The position numbers and the translations under genes are program-made. From positions 1 through 64,000 of the forward strand of contig JCKJ01000001.1 in the NCBI GenBank assembly GCA_000525025.1: a stretch of DNA of 64,000 nt, read 5' to 3'. Positions within the stretch are counted from its first letter, which is position 1. The number at the start of each line of letters is the position of its first letter. The notes beneath the pieces are model-generated. The model saw only the letters and a program-made list of their open reading frames with translations, searched no databases and was not told the origin of the DNA. This stretch comes from Methylophilaceae bacterium 11 (GTDB lineage: Bacteria; Pseudomonadota; Gammaproteobacteria; Burkholderiales; Methylophilaceae). Below are positions 1-10,508 of the stretch, in pieces.

Positions 1-266
1 ATGGCGTTTGTTTGACGTGTTTTACAAAGCCGTGTATTAGACCCCATTTCACTTATGTATGTCAATGATTTTTTTATTTATTTGATGGATATATTTATTT
101 GGCACAAGCTGTGGATAAGTCTGCATAAACGCGCTAAAATCCTATATGCAAATCACCCCGCATAATAAACCAATTTTTTAATTAAATCAAATGGTTAGGT
201 GATTTTTCTATTGAGATAATAATTCATCGTCTTGAATTCATTCGCTTTTTTAATTTTTGGGTATTC
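1..266. promoter_or_regulatory. dnaA upstream region with a DnaA box
   Basis: AT-rich region before dnaA. It holds one perfect DnaA box (TGTGGATAA, 110-118) and a weaker two-mismatch copy at 120-128. The box probably serves dnaA autoregulation or is part of a bipartite origin. No gene was found here on either strand. The window seems to start at the conventional genome start, so the usual rpmH neighbour would lie at the other end of the chromosome. Confidence 0.5.
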
Positions 267-1691
267 ATGGATAATTTTTGGTCTACTTGCTTGCTGCGGT
301 TTGAGAAAGAGTTGTCGCCGCAACAATTCAATACCTGGATAAAACCATTAAAAGTGGATGTGCAACCGGATGCTATTCGCCTGTTGGCGCCCAATCGTTT
401 TGTGCAGCAATGGATCAAAGATAAGTTTTATTCCAAAATCCAGACGCTGGCTGAAGAGCTTCTCCCTGATAATATTCATATCGAATTAGACGTCCACAAT
501 GGCGATCAGACGCCTACCAAGCCTATCAAAAGTGCGAGTAAAACTACCCACTCCGATGCGCCATCAACGGATATTATTCATACAAAATCCATGTCTGTGG
601 CCCATGCACAAGAAGCGTTACCCAAACTCAATCAGCAGCGGAATAACAATGAGCGCAGATCCAATGAGCGTGCCTCCGGTTTAAATTTAGCGTTTAACTT
701 TGATAACTATGTGACAGGTCGCGCCAATCAGCTAGCACGTGCAGCAGCCATTCAGGTAGCAGACAATCCCGGGCAAGCTTATAACCCCTTATTCATATAC
801 GGTGGGGTGGGGTTGGGTAAAACACATCTATTACAAGCCATTGGCAACCAGCTGAAAAAAGAGAAGCCCAATGCTAACATTCGTTACCTCCATGCTGAAC
901 GCTATGTGTCAGATGTCGTCAAAGCTTATGAGAACAAAGCCTTTGATGAGTTCAAGCAGCAGTACCATTCTCTAGATTTGTTGTTGATTGATGATATTCA
1001 GTTTTTTGCCAAAAAAACACGTACGCAAGAAGAGTTCTTTTACGCGTTTAATACATTGATCGAAGAAAAGAAACAAATCGTGATTACTTGCGATACTTAC
1101 CCGAAAGAAATCATCGATGTAGATGAACGTTTACGCACTCGATTCAGCTGGGGATTAACTGTTGCCATTGAGCCGCCGGAACTTGAAATGCGCGTGGCAA
1201 TTTTGCTTAAAAAGGCTGAAAGCGTTAATATCCATCTGCATGAAGATGTGGCGTTTTTTGTCGCAAAACAGATTCGCTCCAGTGTGCGAGAGCTGGAAGG
1301 TGCGCTCAATCGTATTATTGCCATGGCTAATTTTACCGGGCATCCCATTGATATTCATTTGGCCAAAGATGCCTTACGTGACCTGATTGCGGTACGTGGT
1401 CGTCAAATTACGATTGAGAATATCCAAAAAACCGTTGCGGATTATTACAAAATTAAAGTGAGCGAAATGTATAGTAAAAAACGCGCACGTAATTTCGCCA
1501 GACCCAGACAAATTGCCATGAGTTTGGCGCGTGAGCTTACTAATCATAGTTTTCCAGAAATTGGTGAAGCCTTTGGTAGCCGTCACCACACCACGGTGAT
1601 GCACGCATGTGAAGAAGTAGAACAGTTACGCTTAAATGACCAAACTATTGCGCGTGATATTGGTTTTTTAACGCAAGTTATACGCGATTAA
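267..1691 (+). CDS. dnaA: chromosomal replication initiator protein DnaA
   Basis: The 474-residue protein is the AAA+ ATPase that binds DnaA boxes at oriC, opens the duplex and helps load the DnaB helicase. An N-terminal DnaB-interaction domain (about 1-75) is followed by a variable linker (about 80-135). The AAA+ core has Walker A GGVGLGKTH at about 179-187 and Walker B LLLIDDIQF at about 238-246. The C-terminal DNA-binding domain carries the SRHHTTVMHACEEV signature. The ATG is the first in frame and gives the normal family N-terminus. dnaN and gyrB follow on the same strand, the classical origin order. DnaA boxes lie on both sides, which suits autoregulation. Confidence 0.99.
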   Translation: MDNFWSTCLLRFEKELSPQQFNTWIKPLKVDVQPDAIRLLAPNRFVQQWIKDKFYSKIQTLAEELLPDNIHIELDVHNGDQTPTKPIKSASKTTHSDAPSTDIIHTKSMSVAHAQEALPKLNQQRNNNERRSNERASGLNLAFNFDNYVTGRANQLARAAAIQVADNPGQAYNPLFIYGGVGLGKTHLLQAIGNQLKKEKPNANIRYLHAERYVSDVVKAYENKAFDEFKQQYHSLDLLLIDDIQFFAKKTRTQEEFFYAFNTLIEEKKQIVITCDTYPKEIIDVDERLRTRFSWGLTVAIEPPELEMRVAILLKKAESVNIHLHEDVAFFVAKQIRSSVRELEGALNRIIAMANFTGHPIDIHLAKDALRDLIAVRGRQITIENIQKTVADYYKIKVSEMYSKKRARNFARPRQIAMSLARELTNHSFPEIGEAFGSRHHTTVMHACEEVEQLRLNDQTIARDIGFLTQVIRD

Positions 1692-1950
1692 AGGGTAGGT
1701 AGGGTTGTGGATAAGTAGTGAAATGTGTTGTGTATAAAATATGTATAAGTCTTGAATTTACAAAAAGTAAAATTTAATACACAAATGATGCACAGCAATA
1801 TGAACAGTTTTACACAAGGTTAATATGGTTTAATTGATTGATTATATTGATAAATAAAAGCTATCAACAGATTTAGTCATCATTATTATTACTATTGTTT
1901 TATTTATATATTAAATTATTAATTAGATAAAAAATAAATTAGGTAACATT
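1692..1950. other. candidate oriC between dnaA and dnaN
   Basis: This 259-bp spacer holds a perfect DnaA box, TGTGGATAA, at 1706-1714 and a one-mismatch copy, TGTGTATAA, at 1729-1737. A looser match on the opposite strand lies near 1808-1816. A long stretch of almost pure A/T from about 1840 to 1940 could be the DNA unwinding element. No ORF fills it. The box plus AT-rich layout between dnaA and dnaN is typical of bacterial oriC. A cumulative GC-skew minimum here would confirm it. Confidence 0.6.
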
Positions 1951-3051
1951 ATGCAAATTAAAATAAACAGAGAAGTGTTATTAAAGCCATTAACGAACGT
2001 GACTGGTATTGTTGAAAGACGCCATACGTTACCTATCCTTTCTAACTTATTGTTAGAAGCTAAGAATAATAAAATCCAGCTCACGGCAACCGATCTGGAA
2101 ATGCAAATTTCACTGACGATAGAAAATGCTTCTAGTGGAGATTTATCGACCACTATCTCAGCTAAAAAATTATTAGATATTTGCCGTTCTCTGCCTGATT
2201 CGTCAGAAATTGATTTAACTAGCAAAGATAGCCGTATTTTATTAAAAGCTGGAAAAAGCCGATTCAATTTGCAAACGTTACCAGCAACCGATTATCCGGT
2301 GATGACCAAGGCAGCAGGACAACATATCCAACTCACATTGTCTCAATTGGCGTTTAAAAAACTATTGAAACAAGTGGAATTTGCCATGGCACAACAAGAT
2401 ATCCGTTATTACTTAAACGGTTTGTTGTTAGAGGTGAGTGGCCAACAGTTGAATATTGTGGGTACCGATGGCCACCGTTTAAGCTATACCTCTACCACCC
2501 TTGCGCAAAGTTACGAAAAAACAGAAGTGATTCTGCCGCGTAAAACCGTGCTAGAACTGATTAAATTATTGAATGATAGCGATGAAGAAATCAGCATAGA
2601 GATTGCCAATGGTCAGGTGAATTTTGCGTTTGGTGAAATCAAGTTGATTTCAAAAGTGATTGATGGGAAATTCCCGGATTACAACCGCGTGATCCCACAA
2701 GGGCACCAAAACACCTTTACCGTCAACCGCTTAGCCGTGTTAACGGCCATGCAACGTGCATCGATTTTATCTAATGAAAAATACCGTGGTATTCGCATGG
2801 TGCTCAGTCCAAATCACCTAAAGCTGATTAGCACCAATACGGAACAAGAAGAAGCCGAAGAGGAACTGGATATTGACTACGGCAAAGATACATTGGACAT
2901 TGGATTTAATGTGACATACTTGATCGATGTGCTGAATAATGTCGCAGATGATGATATTGTGTTCTCCTTTGCAGATGCCAATAGCAGTTGTTTAATCACC
3001 ACTTTGCATGATGAAAATTATAAATACGTGGTCATGCCGATGCGTATTTAA
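1951..3051 (+). CDS. dnaN: DNA polymerase III beta subunit (sliding clamp)
   Basis: The 366-residue protein is the processivity clamp of DNA polymerase III. The N-terminus (MQIKINREVLLKPL) and C-terminal end (YKYVVMPMRI) match the family, as does the length. Three clamp domains of about 120 residues fit. The C-terminal VMPMR segment forms part of the hydrophobic groove that binds polymerase and other clamp partners. An AGG-type ribosome site precedes the ATG. It follows the candidate origin and precedes gyrB by 44 nt, so the two may be co-transcribed. Confidence 0.98.
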   Translation: MQIKINREVLLKPLTNVTGIVERRHTLPILSNLLLEAKNNKIQLTATDLEMQISLTIENASSGDLSTTISAKKLLDICRSLPDSSEIDLTSKDSRILLKAGKSRFNLQTLPATDYPVMTKAAGQHIQLTLSQLAFKKLLKQVEFAMAQQDIRYYLNGLLLEVSGQQLNIVGTDGHRLSYTSTTLAQSYEKTEVILPRKTVLELIKLLNDSDEEISIEIANGQVNFAFGEIKLISKVIDGKFPDYNRVIPQGHQNTFTVNRLAVLTAMQRASILSNEKYRGIRMVLSPNHLKLISTNTEQEEAEEELDIDYGKDTLDIGFNVTYLIDVLNNVADDDIVFSFADANSSCLITTLHDENYKYVVMPMRI

Positions 3052-3086
3052 TCCATTCATTTAATTAACACCTAGCAATTCATTAA

Positions 3087-5501
<2,415 letters not shown>

Positions 5502-5502
5502 C

Positions 5503-5518
5503 TGTTCCACGTGAAACA
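5503..5518. promoter_or_regulatory. parS: parS centromere site (ParB binding)
   Basis: TGTTCCACGTGAAACA matches the conserved bacterial parS consensus TGTTNCACGTGAAACA at every fixed position and is palindromic apart from one pair. It starts one base after the gyrB stop codon, about 3.6 kb from the candidate oriC. ParB-CTP nucleates here to organise origin segregation and load SMC. No parA or parB gene is in the window. No other copy was seen by eye. Confidence 0.85.
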
Positions 5519-5530
5519 CAAGTTTGAGCA

Positions 5531-5556
5531 AAAAAAGACCCTTCGGGGTCTTTTTT
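5531..5556 (+). terminator. rho-independent terminator after gyrB
   Basis: The 11-bp stem AAAAAAGACCC / GGGTCTTTTTT closes on a stable TTCG tetraloop and runs into a T tract. It is a strong intrinsic terminator for gyrB and could work on either strand. The remaining stretch from 5557 to 5878 shows no gene or repeat. Confidence 0.9.
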
Positions 5557-5878
5557 ATTGAATGTCGCAGCATTGATGATGTGCTGAACGCGTAGGCTCT
5601 CACCTAAAAACTTAACCTTTCTCATTTTTTAAAAACTGCTAGTGCCCTGTTTAATAGTTCAACCCTAAAATCTCTAAATATCAGTTGAGCCAAAATGAGC
5701 AATCGCTAATCAAAGCGTTTGGAGGCAATATCAATTTGCCTGGGCAAGCAATTGAATATTATAGGGAGCATAATTTGTAAAATTATACGAAGTCAGCTTT
5801 TAGCCATTAAACCATTTGTACAATGAAATTTCATTCATGACGCGTTCATGTATTGGCAATGTACACAGGTGGTTAAAA

Positions 5879-6694
5879 ATGAAAAATAATAAATTGGTGT
5901 TACTAGCCCGTTTTGCAACGCAAGCGAGGCGATTCATAGGTGCGGTGAACGTCACTAAAATGTCTACAGATGAGTCGTACGCACTTCAGACTATTTTGAA
6001 TGCAAAAGTCAGCGATAATGCAGAATTAAAAGAACTGGCAAAAAAAATAAGTCAGTCACTCATTCTTAATCAAAAATTACTAGAGGCTATCGATCATTTT
6101 CTAGCTGGTTATATTGCAGTAGATGAGTTACCCAAAGTTGAATATTTTATACAAAGATTCGCTACCCATATTTATAAGATAACGCCTGAAAGTGGAGACT
6201 ATCGGCACGCAGTGAGCGAGTTTTTGGCTGAAGTAGACGAACACTGTCATCCGTTCTGCACACAGATGATTCGATTATTTTATCCTTATTGGGCTGCCGA
6301 ATTTGCATATCAAGGCAGTGCACAGTATCTGAATTTATCAAGTGACTTAACGAGCTTAACATCCTCACCCAAATCACTTCTGGATTTATGGGAGGAGGCA
6401 GAATCCAGCCTACTTTCAACCACTGAGCAGAGTCTATTGAATTACTTTATGACCGATATGTTGAATAAAGAAATATCGCAGGATGCAGTAGATGCGAGGC
6501 AAAAAATCGCAAAAATATTGACCGTTGAGCTCAGAAATAATCAGGCGGAAACACATTCGGATTATCGTAAAACGGTTGATAAAATTCGAGCCATCATTAA
6601 TAAGCATGATTTAAAAACCTTATTTTTAGAGGTCTCTCGCGACTTTTATTCTTATTGGAGCCGTAGCACCCAGCAACATCAGCATCTGAAATAA
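5879..6694 (+). CDS. hypothetical protein, soluble helical
   Basis: This 271-residue protein was not recognised. The ATG at 5879 is preferred because AGGTGG lies six bases upstream. An in-frame ATG at 5816 would add 21 residues but has no ribosome site. The sequence has no signal peptide, no transmembrane segment and no cysteine-rich motif. It is rich in Leu, Ala, Glu and Lys and looks alpha-helical throughout. It stands alone, with more than 300 bp of spacer upstream and the exported beta-rich gene about 100 bp downstream. Lower GC than gyrB suggests an accessory gene. No function is assigned. Confidence 0.7.
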   Translation: MKNNKLVLLARFATQARRFIGAVNVTKMSTDESYALQTILNAKVSDNAELKELAKKISQSLILNQKLLEAIDHFLAGYIAVDELPKVEYFIQRFATHIYKITPESGDYRHAVSEFLAEVDEHCHPFCTQMIRLFYPYWAAEFAYQGSAQYLNLSSDLTSLTSSPKSLLDLWEEAESSLLSTTEQSLLNYFMTDMLNKEISQDAVDARQKIAKILTVELRNNQAETHSDYRKTVDKIRAIINKHDLKTLFLEVSRDFYSYWSRSTQQHQHLK

Positions 6695-6801
6695 TAAGAT
6701 CCAAGCTTCACTGGCTATTCATTTCATAATTCTTTACAGAACCAAATTTTCCTCTGAGATAGACTTCCGCGCTTGTTTATTTTAATAGCGGGAAGTAGTG
6801 A

Positions 6802-7734
6802 ATGTTGAAGCGTTTTACTCCAATAATTTTGTTGTCAGCAATGAGTTTTTTATTACATATTTGCCAGGCATTCGCAATGAGTGATCAAGTAACGAGTTCT
6901 GGAAACATAGCCGTATCTCATCATAATTACAAAGCCGGTGCAGTAAGCTTTAGCGGCCCAGAAAATGTAGACGGTGGTGTAGGTGCCACTGGGCAATGGA
7001 CAACCGCTATCGGTGAGGATTATGGCTTTCAGTTGGGTGGCTTTGTAGGTGGCACAGACGATCATGGCCTTTTTAATATCACTGCGCATGGATTTAAGCG
7101 TAACTGGGAAAAAGGCATTATCGGCATTGTCGGTAGCGTTAGCTCAGGCACAACCAATCATGATTTTTATTCAAATAATAAGAATATTGAAAACGGTAAA
7201 GTCATTGGTCGCTTAGGCATAGAAAGCAGTCAATATTGGCATCGTTTCAACATTGGCGGCGTGATGGGTGCTGAACATGATTATGAAACTTCACGTACAG
7301 GATTTTATGACAGGCTTGGTGTTGATTACTATGTGACTGACAATTTTAAAACGGGCATTTTTCATCAGTACACAGGTCACCGTCATGGTGGTGGATTAAA
7401 AGCAGAGTACTTATTCAAGTCTGCATCCGATACGCCGCTCTCTTTGTATGGCGAAGTAAACGACGGCAAAGATTATCCATTAACCTTTACCGTGGGAATG
7501 CGTGTGTTATTTGGCGCAGATGGGCATAGAAGTCTACAGACACGTGATCATCATGATTATGTAGAAGACTTCATTCCCAAGCGAATGGGAGATTCACATA
7601 GAAAATCACAGCTAATGATCACGCCTGCAAGCGGGGTGGGTGCCGGTAGTGCGGGTTCGGGTAGTGGTAGTCCTGGCGGCGGCGGTGGATCAAGTGGTGG
7701 CGGTTGTACTGATCCAAGTTGCAGCGGCGGTTAA
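6802..7734 (+). CDS. exported beta-rich protein with Gly/Ser tail and terminal Cys pair
   Basis: This 310-residue protein has a clear N-terminal signal peptide (about 1-24, ending CQAFA). A body of about 230 residues follows with alternating polar and hydrophobic strands and many Gly, Tyr and Trp residues, as in small outer-membrane barrels. Near 235-265 a His/Asp-rich segment (RDHHDYVEDF) marks the end of the barrel-like part. The last 35 residues are almost only Gly and Ser and end in GGGCTDPSCSGG. The tail recalls low-complexity secreted tails; the paired Cys could be crosslinked or modified. The family is unknown to me. A weak ribosome site (GGGAAG) precedes the ATG. Confidence 0.75.
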   Translation: MLKRFTPIILLSAMSFLLHICQAFAMSDQVTSSGNIAVSHHNYKAGAVSFSGPENVDGGVGATGQWTTAIGEDYGFQLGGFVGGTDDHGLFNITAHGFKRNWEKGIIGIVGSVSSGTTNHDFYSNNKNIENGKVIGRLGIESSQYWHRFNIGGVMGAEHDYETSRTGFYDRLGVDYYVTDNFKTGIFHQYTGHRHGGGLKAEYLFKSASDTPLSLYGEVNDGKDYPLTFTVGMRVLFGADGHRSLQTRDHHDYVEDFIPKRMGDSHRKSQLMITPASGVGAGSAGSGSGSPGGGGGSSGGGCTDPSCSGG

Positions 7735-7938
7735 AAGATAGACTTATCATTGCGTTAGCGCTTCAGGAAAATGTCTACAACTTGTGAAGAGCATTCAGTA
7801 GCACGTATGGGATCAATTTGTTATCAATTGTAAATTTCATAATTAAATTGAATATCGGTGTTCCCCGCTTACCGCAACAATCTAGATTGAAATAAAGTCT
7901 CCTTTTATAAGCCTCGATAATGCTTCTGTTATTCCCTG

Positions 7939-8544
7939 TTATTTCGGCCAAGCCTTAAGTGCCAGATTAACCATTTCTAAAAGCTCTTCTTTTGTAGCAC
8001 CGCTGGTTGCTTGTACGGACATGCCTTGGTGCAGGGTAGCCAGATACTTAGCCAAATCCTTAGGATTAGCATCAGATGGTAAATCACTCTCTATTTTTGC
8101 TCTCATAAAACGTTCTGCTAATAAGTTTTCGTATGAGGCTCTTTGTTTAATTAAGACATTACGTACGACTTCAGCACTTTCACCACTGGATAGCGCTCCC
8201 TGAACAATCATGCATCCTTTGGGGTGCTGGGAATCAGTAAGAAATTCTGCAGCTTTAACTAAAAAGGTCTGTGCAACTTTATAAGCGGTCGGTTCACTCA
8301 TGGCGACTTTAACAAACGCTACAGGGCCAGTTGCATATCTTAATAGTGCTTTTTTAAACAACTCTTCTTTATTTCCAAAAGCTGCGTAAAGGCTGGGTTT
8401 ATTAATGCCTAATGTTTCGGTCAGTTCCGCTAAAGATGCACCCTCATAACCTCTTTCCCAAAAAATATTTAGCGCTTTATCAAGTGCTTCATCCATGTCA
8501 AACACTCTGGGTCGACCTCGCGATTTTTTAAGCTCTGTTGTCAT
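7939..8544 (-). CDS. TetR/AcrR family transcriptional regulator
   Basis: The 201-residue protein begins with a typical TetR DNA-binding domain: a basic KKSRGRPR lead, helix 1 (DEALDKALNIFWERGYEGAS) and the HTH (LAELTETLGINKPSLYAAFGNKEELF). The C-terminal ligand domain is of the short type seen in regulators of SDR and efflux genes. It is divergent from the SDR-hydrolase-MFS genes. Two related palindromes lie in the intergenic region, as expected for a local repressor that also controls itself. The ligand is unknown, probably a reactive electrophile or aromatic compound. Confidence 0.93.
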   Translation of the reverse strand: MTTELKKSRGRPRVFDMDEALDKALNIFWERGYEGASLAELTETLGINKPSLYAAFGNKEELFKKALLRYATGPVAFVKVAMSEPTAYKVAQTFLVKAAEFLTDSQHPKGCMIVQGALSSGESAEVVRNVLIKQRASYENLLAERFMRAKIESDLPSDANPKDLAKYLATLHQGMSVQATSGATKEELLEMVNLALKAWPK

Positions 8545-8569
8545 GAATAACCTTTTAAATTAATTAATA

Positions 8570-8637
8570 TACCAATTGTTACAAAAAAAGATTGACATGG
8601 CAATAGTGATTGAATTATATTTATTTACCGATTGGTA
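8570..8637. promoter_or_regulatory. pair of TetR-type operators between divergent genes
   Basis: TACCAATTGTTA (8570-8581) and TACCGATTGGTA (8626-8637) are two related 12-bp palindrome-like sites, about 56 bp apart centre to centre. The outer halves together also form a long-range inverted repeat (ATACCAAT and ATTGGTAT). The left site is next to the TetR gene start, the right one is 45 bp before the SDR start. This fits repression of both divergent genes by the TetR protein. The assignment comes from symmetry and position only. Confidence 0.6.
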
Positions 8638-8681
8638 TTTAATTATCAATTTTCATTATATTTTTAATAGCAGAGGTGAAT

Positions 8682-9479
8682 ATGAGTTCAATACAAAAAC
8701 AGGGCAAAGCATTAATCACAGGCGCATCAACGGGTATAGGGGCTATCTATGCAGATCGACTGGCTAAACGCGGCTATGACCTTATTTTAGTCGCACGTGA
8801 TGAAGCAAAGCTGAACCGGGTTGCCGACAAGATAAAAGCTGATCATGCAGTAAACGTCACAGTGATCTCGGCCGATTTGACTTTGAAAGAAGAGTTAGCG
8901 CGTATCGAAAGCATTCTTCGTGCAGACAGTAGCATTACTTTACTGGTCAATAATGCAGGGCTGGGTGCAGTAACAAAACTTGCGGAATCCAATATCGATG
9001 ATATCGAAACCATGATTTCATTAAATGTTATTGCGCTCACACGATTATCAGCCGCTATTACGCCAGGGTTAATTACAAGTGGTCATGGCGCCATCATCAA
9101 TATTGCATCCATCGTGGCACTGGCACCAGAGCTACTCAATGGCGCATACAGTGGTTCAAAAGCCTACGTAGTGAATTTCACACAATCCATGCATCTTGAG
9201 CTTGCTGATAAAGGTATCAGAGTACAAGCAGTGTTGCCTGGCGCTATCGATACGCCATTTTGGGATAAAAGCGGGTTGCCAGTGAATCATCTCCCAGCCC
9301 AAATCGTCATGAATCCAGAAGCATTGGTCGATGCGGCTTTGGCTGGCTTCGATATGGGAGAGGTCATCACCATTCCATCATTACCAGATTTGAATGATTG
9401 GCATGTGCTAGAAAGTGCACGCAAAGCACTAGCGCCCAATTTATCCCACACAACGCCAGCAAGCCGCTACTTAAGTTAG
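8682..9479 (+). CDS. short-chain dehydrogenase/reductase (SDR)
   Basis: The 265-residue NAD(P)-dependent oxidoreductase has the Rossmann motif TGASTGIG near the N-terminus, the NNAG motif, a catalytic Ser in IINIASIVAL and the YSGSK catalytic Tyr/Lys pair. The ATG at 8682 is preferred because AGAGG sits five bases upstream; an in-frame GTG lies at 8676. The sequence belongs to the classical SDR group often labelled YqjQ/DltE-like. It is the first gene of a probable operon with an exported hydrolase and an MFS exporter, under control of the divergent TetR. The substrate is unknown. Confidence 0.93.
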   Translation: MSSIQKQGKALITGASTGIGAIYADRLAKRGYDLILVARDEAKLNRVADKIKADHAVNVTVISADLTLKEELARIESILRADSSITLLVNNAGLGAVTKLAESNIDDIETMISLNVIALTRLSAAITPGLITSGHGAIINIASIVALAPELLNGAYSGSKAYVVNFTQSMHLELADKGIRVQAVLPGAIDTPFWDKSGLPVNHLPAQIVMNPEALVDAALAGFDMGEVITIPSLPDLNDWHVLESARKALAPNLSHTTPASRYLS

Positions 9480-9535
9480 ACGTAGCGTTAAACACTATTT
9501 TTGTAGTCCAAACACAAACCAAAAAGGAGTTATAT

Positions 9536-10441
9536 ATGCATACATTTTTAAAATCCCTACTGCTGATAGCCACCACGTTTTCAGTGGTCGAATCTGGCTC
9601 TGCTTTAGCTGCTGAAAAATTAGAAACAGCACCTACCAAATATATAGAGGCCAATGGCGTCAAATTTTCGTATCGCACGCTGGGGCCAAAATCAGGAACG
9701 CCTTTAGTGTTGCTACAGCACTTTACTGGCAATATGGATGCTTGGGACCCAGCTGTAGTGAATGCTTTAGCAAAAACTCGCCCTGTTGTGGTATTTAATA
9801 ACAGAGGGGTTGGCGCAACTAACGGCGTGGTTGCAGACAGCGTTGCACAAATGACAACGGATGCTTATGCGTTTATTCAGGCATTGGGGCACAAACAAGT
9901 CGATTTACTCGGCTTTTCTATGGGTGGATTTGTTGCTCAGGAATTAGCTGCTCAACACCCTGAATTAGTACATAAAGTTATTCTTGCCGGGACTACCTAT
10001 CAAGGAGGCGGTAACAATTTGATGAAAGTACTTGGCGAAGCGTTTTCAAGAGCCAATGCACCTGATCCACGCGATTATTTATTCTTCTCGCAAACAGATG
10101 CAGGTAAGCAAGCCGGCAGTGAATTTTTGGCAAGAGTATATGCAAGAACTAAAGACCGGGATCCTGAGAGCGGTAAGGAAATTGCAGATGCTCATGGTAA
10201 AGCGTTAATTGTATTTACCAGTACACCAGACCCTGAGTATAAAGCCTTAAAAGCAATCCACCAGCCTGTATTGGTTGTGACTGGTAGTAACGACACTATG
10301 TTACCTACCGAAGGATCAATCACGATGTATAAGCAACTTAAAAATGCGCAATTAGTGCTTTATCCTGATTCTAATCATGGTTCAATCTTTCAGTATCACG
10401 ATGCATTTGTTAACTCAGCGGATTTTTTCTTGAGTCACTAA
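9536..10441 (+). CDS. exported alpha/beta hydrolase
   Basis: The 301-residue protein has a signal peptide (about 1-26, ending GSALA) followed by an alpha/beta-hydrolase fold. The nucleophile elbow is GFSMGG. A later Asp in the VTGSNDTMLP segment and the His of SNHGS complete the likely triad. The ATG at 9536 has a strong AAGGAG site and gives the signal peptide at the N-terminus. The gene lies 56 bp after the SDR gene. It resembles non-haem chloroperoxidase/esterase-type hydrolases; the actual ester substrate cannot be told from sequence. Confidence 0.92.
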   Translation: MHTFLKSLLLIATTFSVVESGSALAAEKLETAPTKYIEANGVKFSYRTLGPKSGTPLVLLQHFTGNMDAWDPAVVNALAKTRPVVVFNNRGVGATNGVVADSVAQMTTDAYAFIQALGHKQVDLLGFSMGGFVAQELAAQHPELVHKVILAGTTYQGGGNNLMKVLGEAFSRANAPDPRDYLFFSQTDAGKQAGSEFLARVYARTKDRDPESGKEIADAHGKALIVFTSTPDPEYKALKAIHQPVLVVTGSNDTMLPTEGSITMYKQLKNAQLVLYPDSNHGSIFQYHDAFVNSADFFLSH

Positions 10442-10444
10442 TGA

Positions 10445-10475
10445 GCTGGCCACTTATAGAGGAGTGGCCAGTTTC
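10445..10475 (+). terminator. stem-loop between hydrolase and MFS genes
   Basis: A perfect 9-bp stem, CTGGCCACT / AGTGGCCAG, with an 8-nt loop starts a few bases after the hydrolase stop codon and is followed by only a short T run (TTTC). It may be a weak terminator or an mRNA-stabilising hairpin that lowers expression of the downstream exporter. Confidence 0.55.
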
Positions 10476-10508
10476 ACCCATTATTTAGACTGAATAGTGA
10501 GAACATAG

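Noticed and set aside
5816-5878. Longer start (ATG at 5816) for the hypothetical gene
   Set aside because: It has no ribosome site, while the ATG at 5879 has AGGTGG at good distance.
6802-7734. Ribosomally made natural-product precursor
   Set aside because: The Gly/Cys tail recalls some precursors, but the protein is 310 residues with a signal peptide and barrel-like body, and no modification enzyme is nearby.
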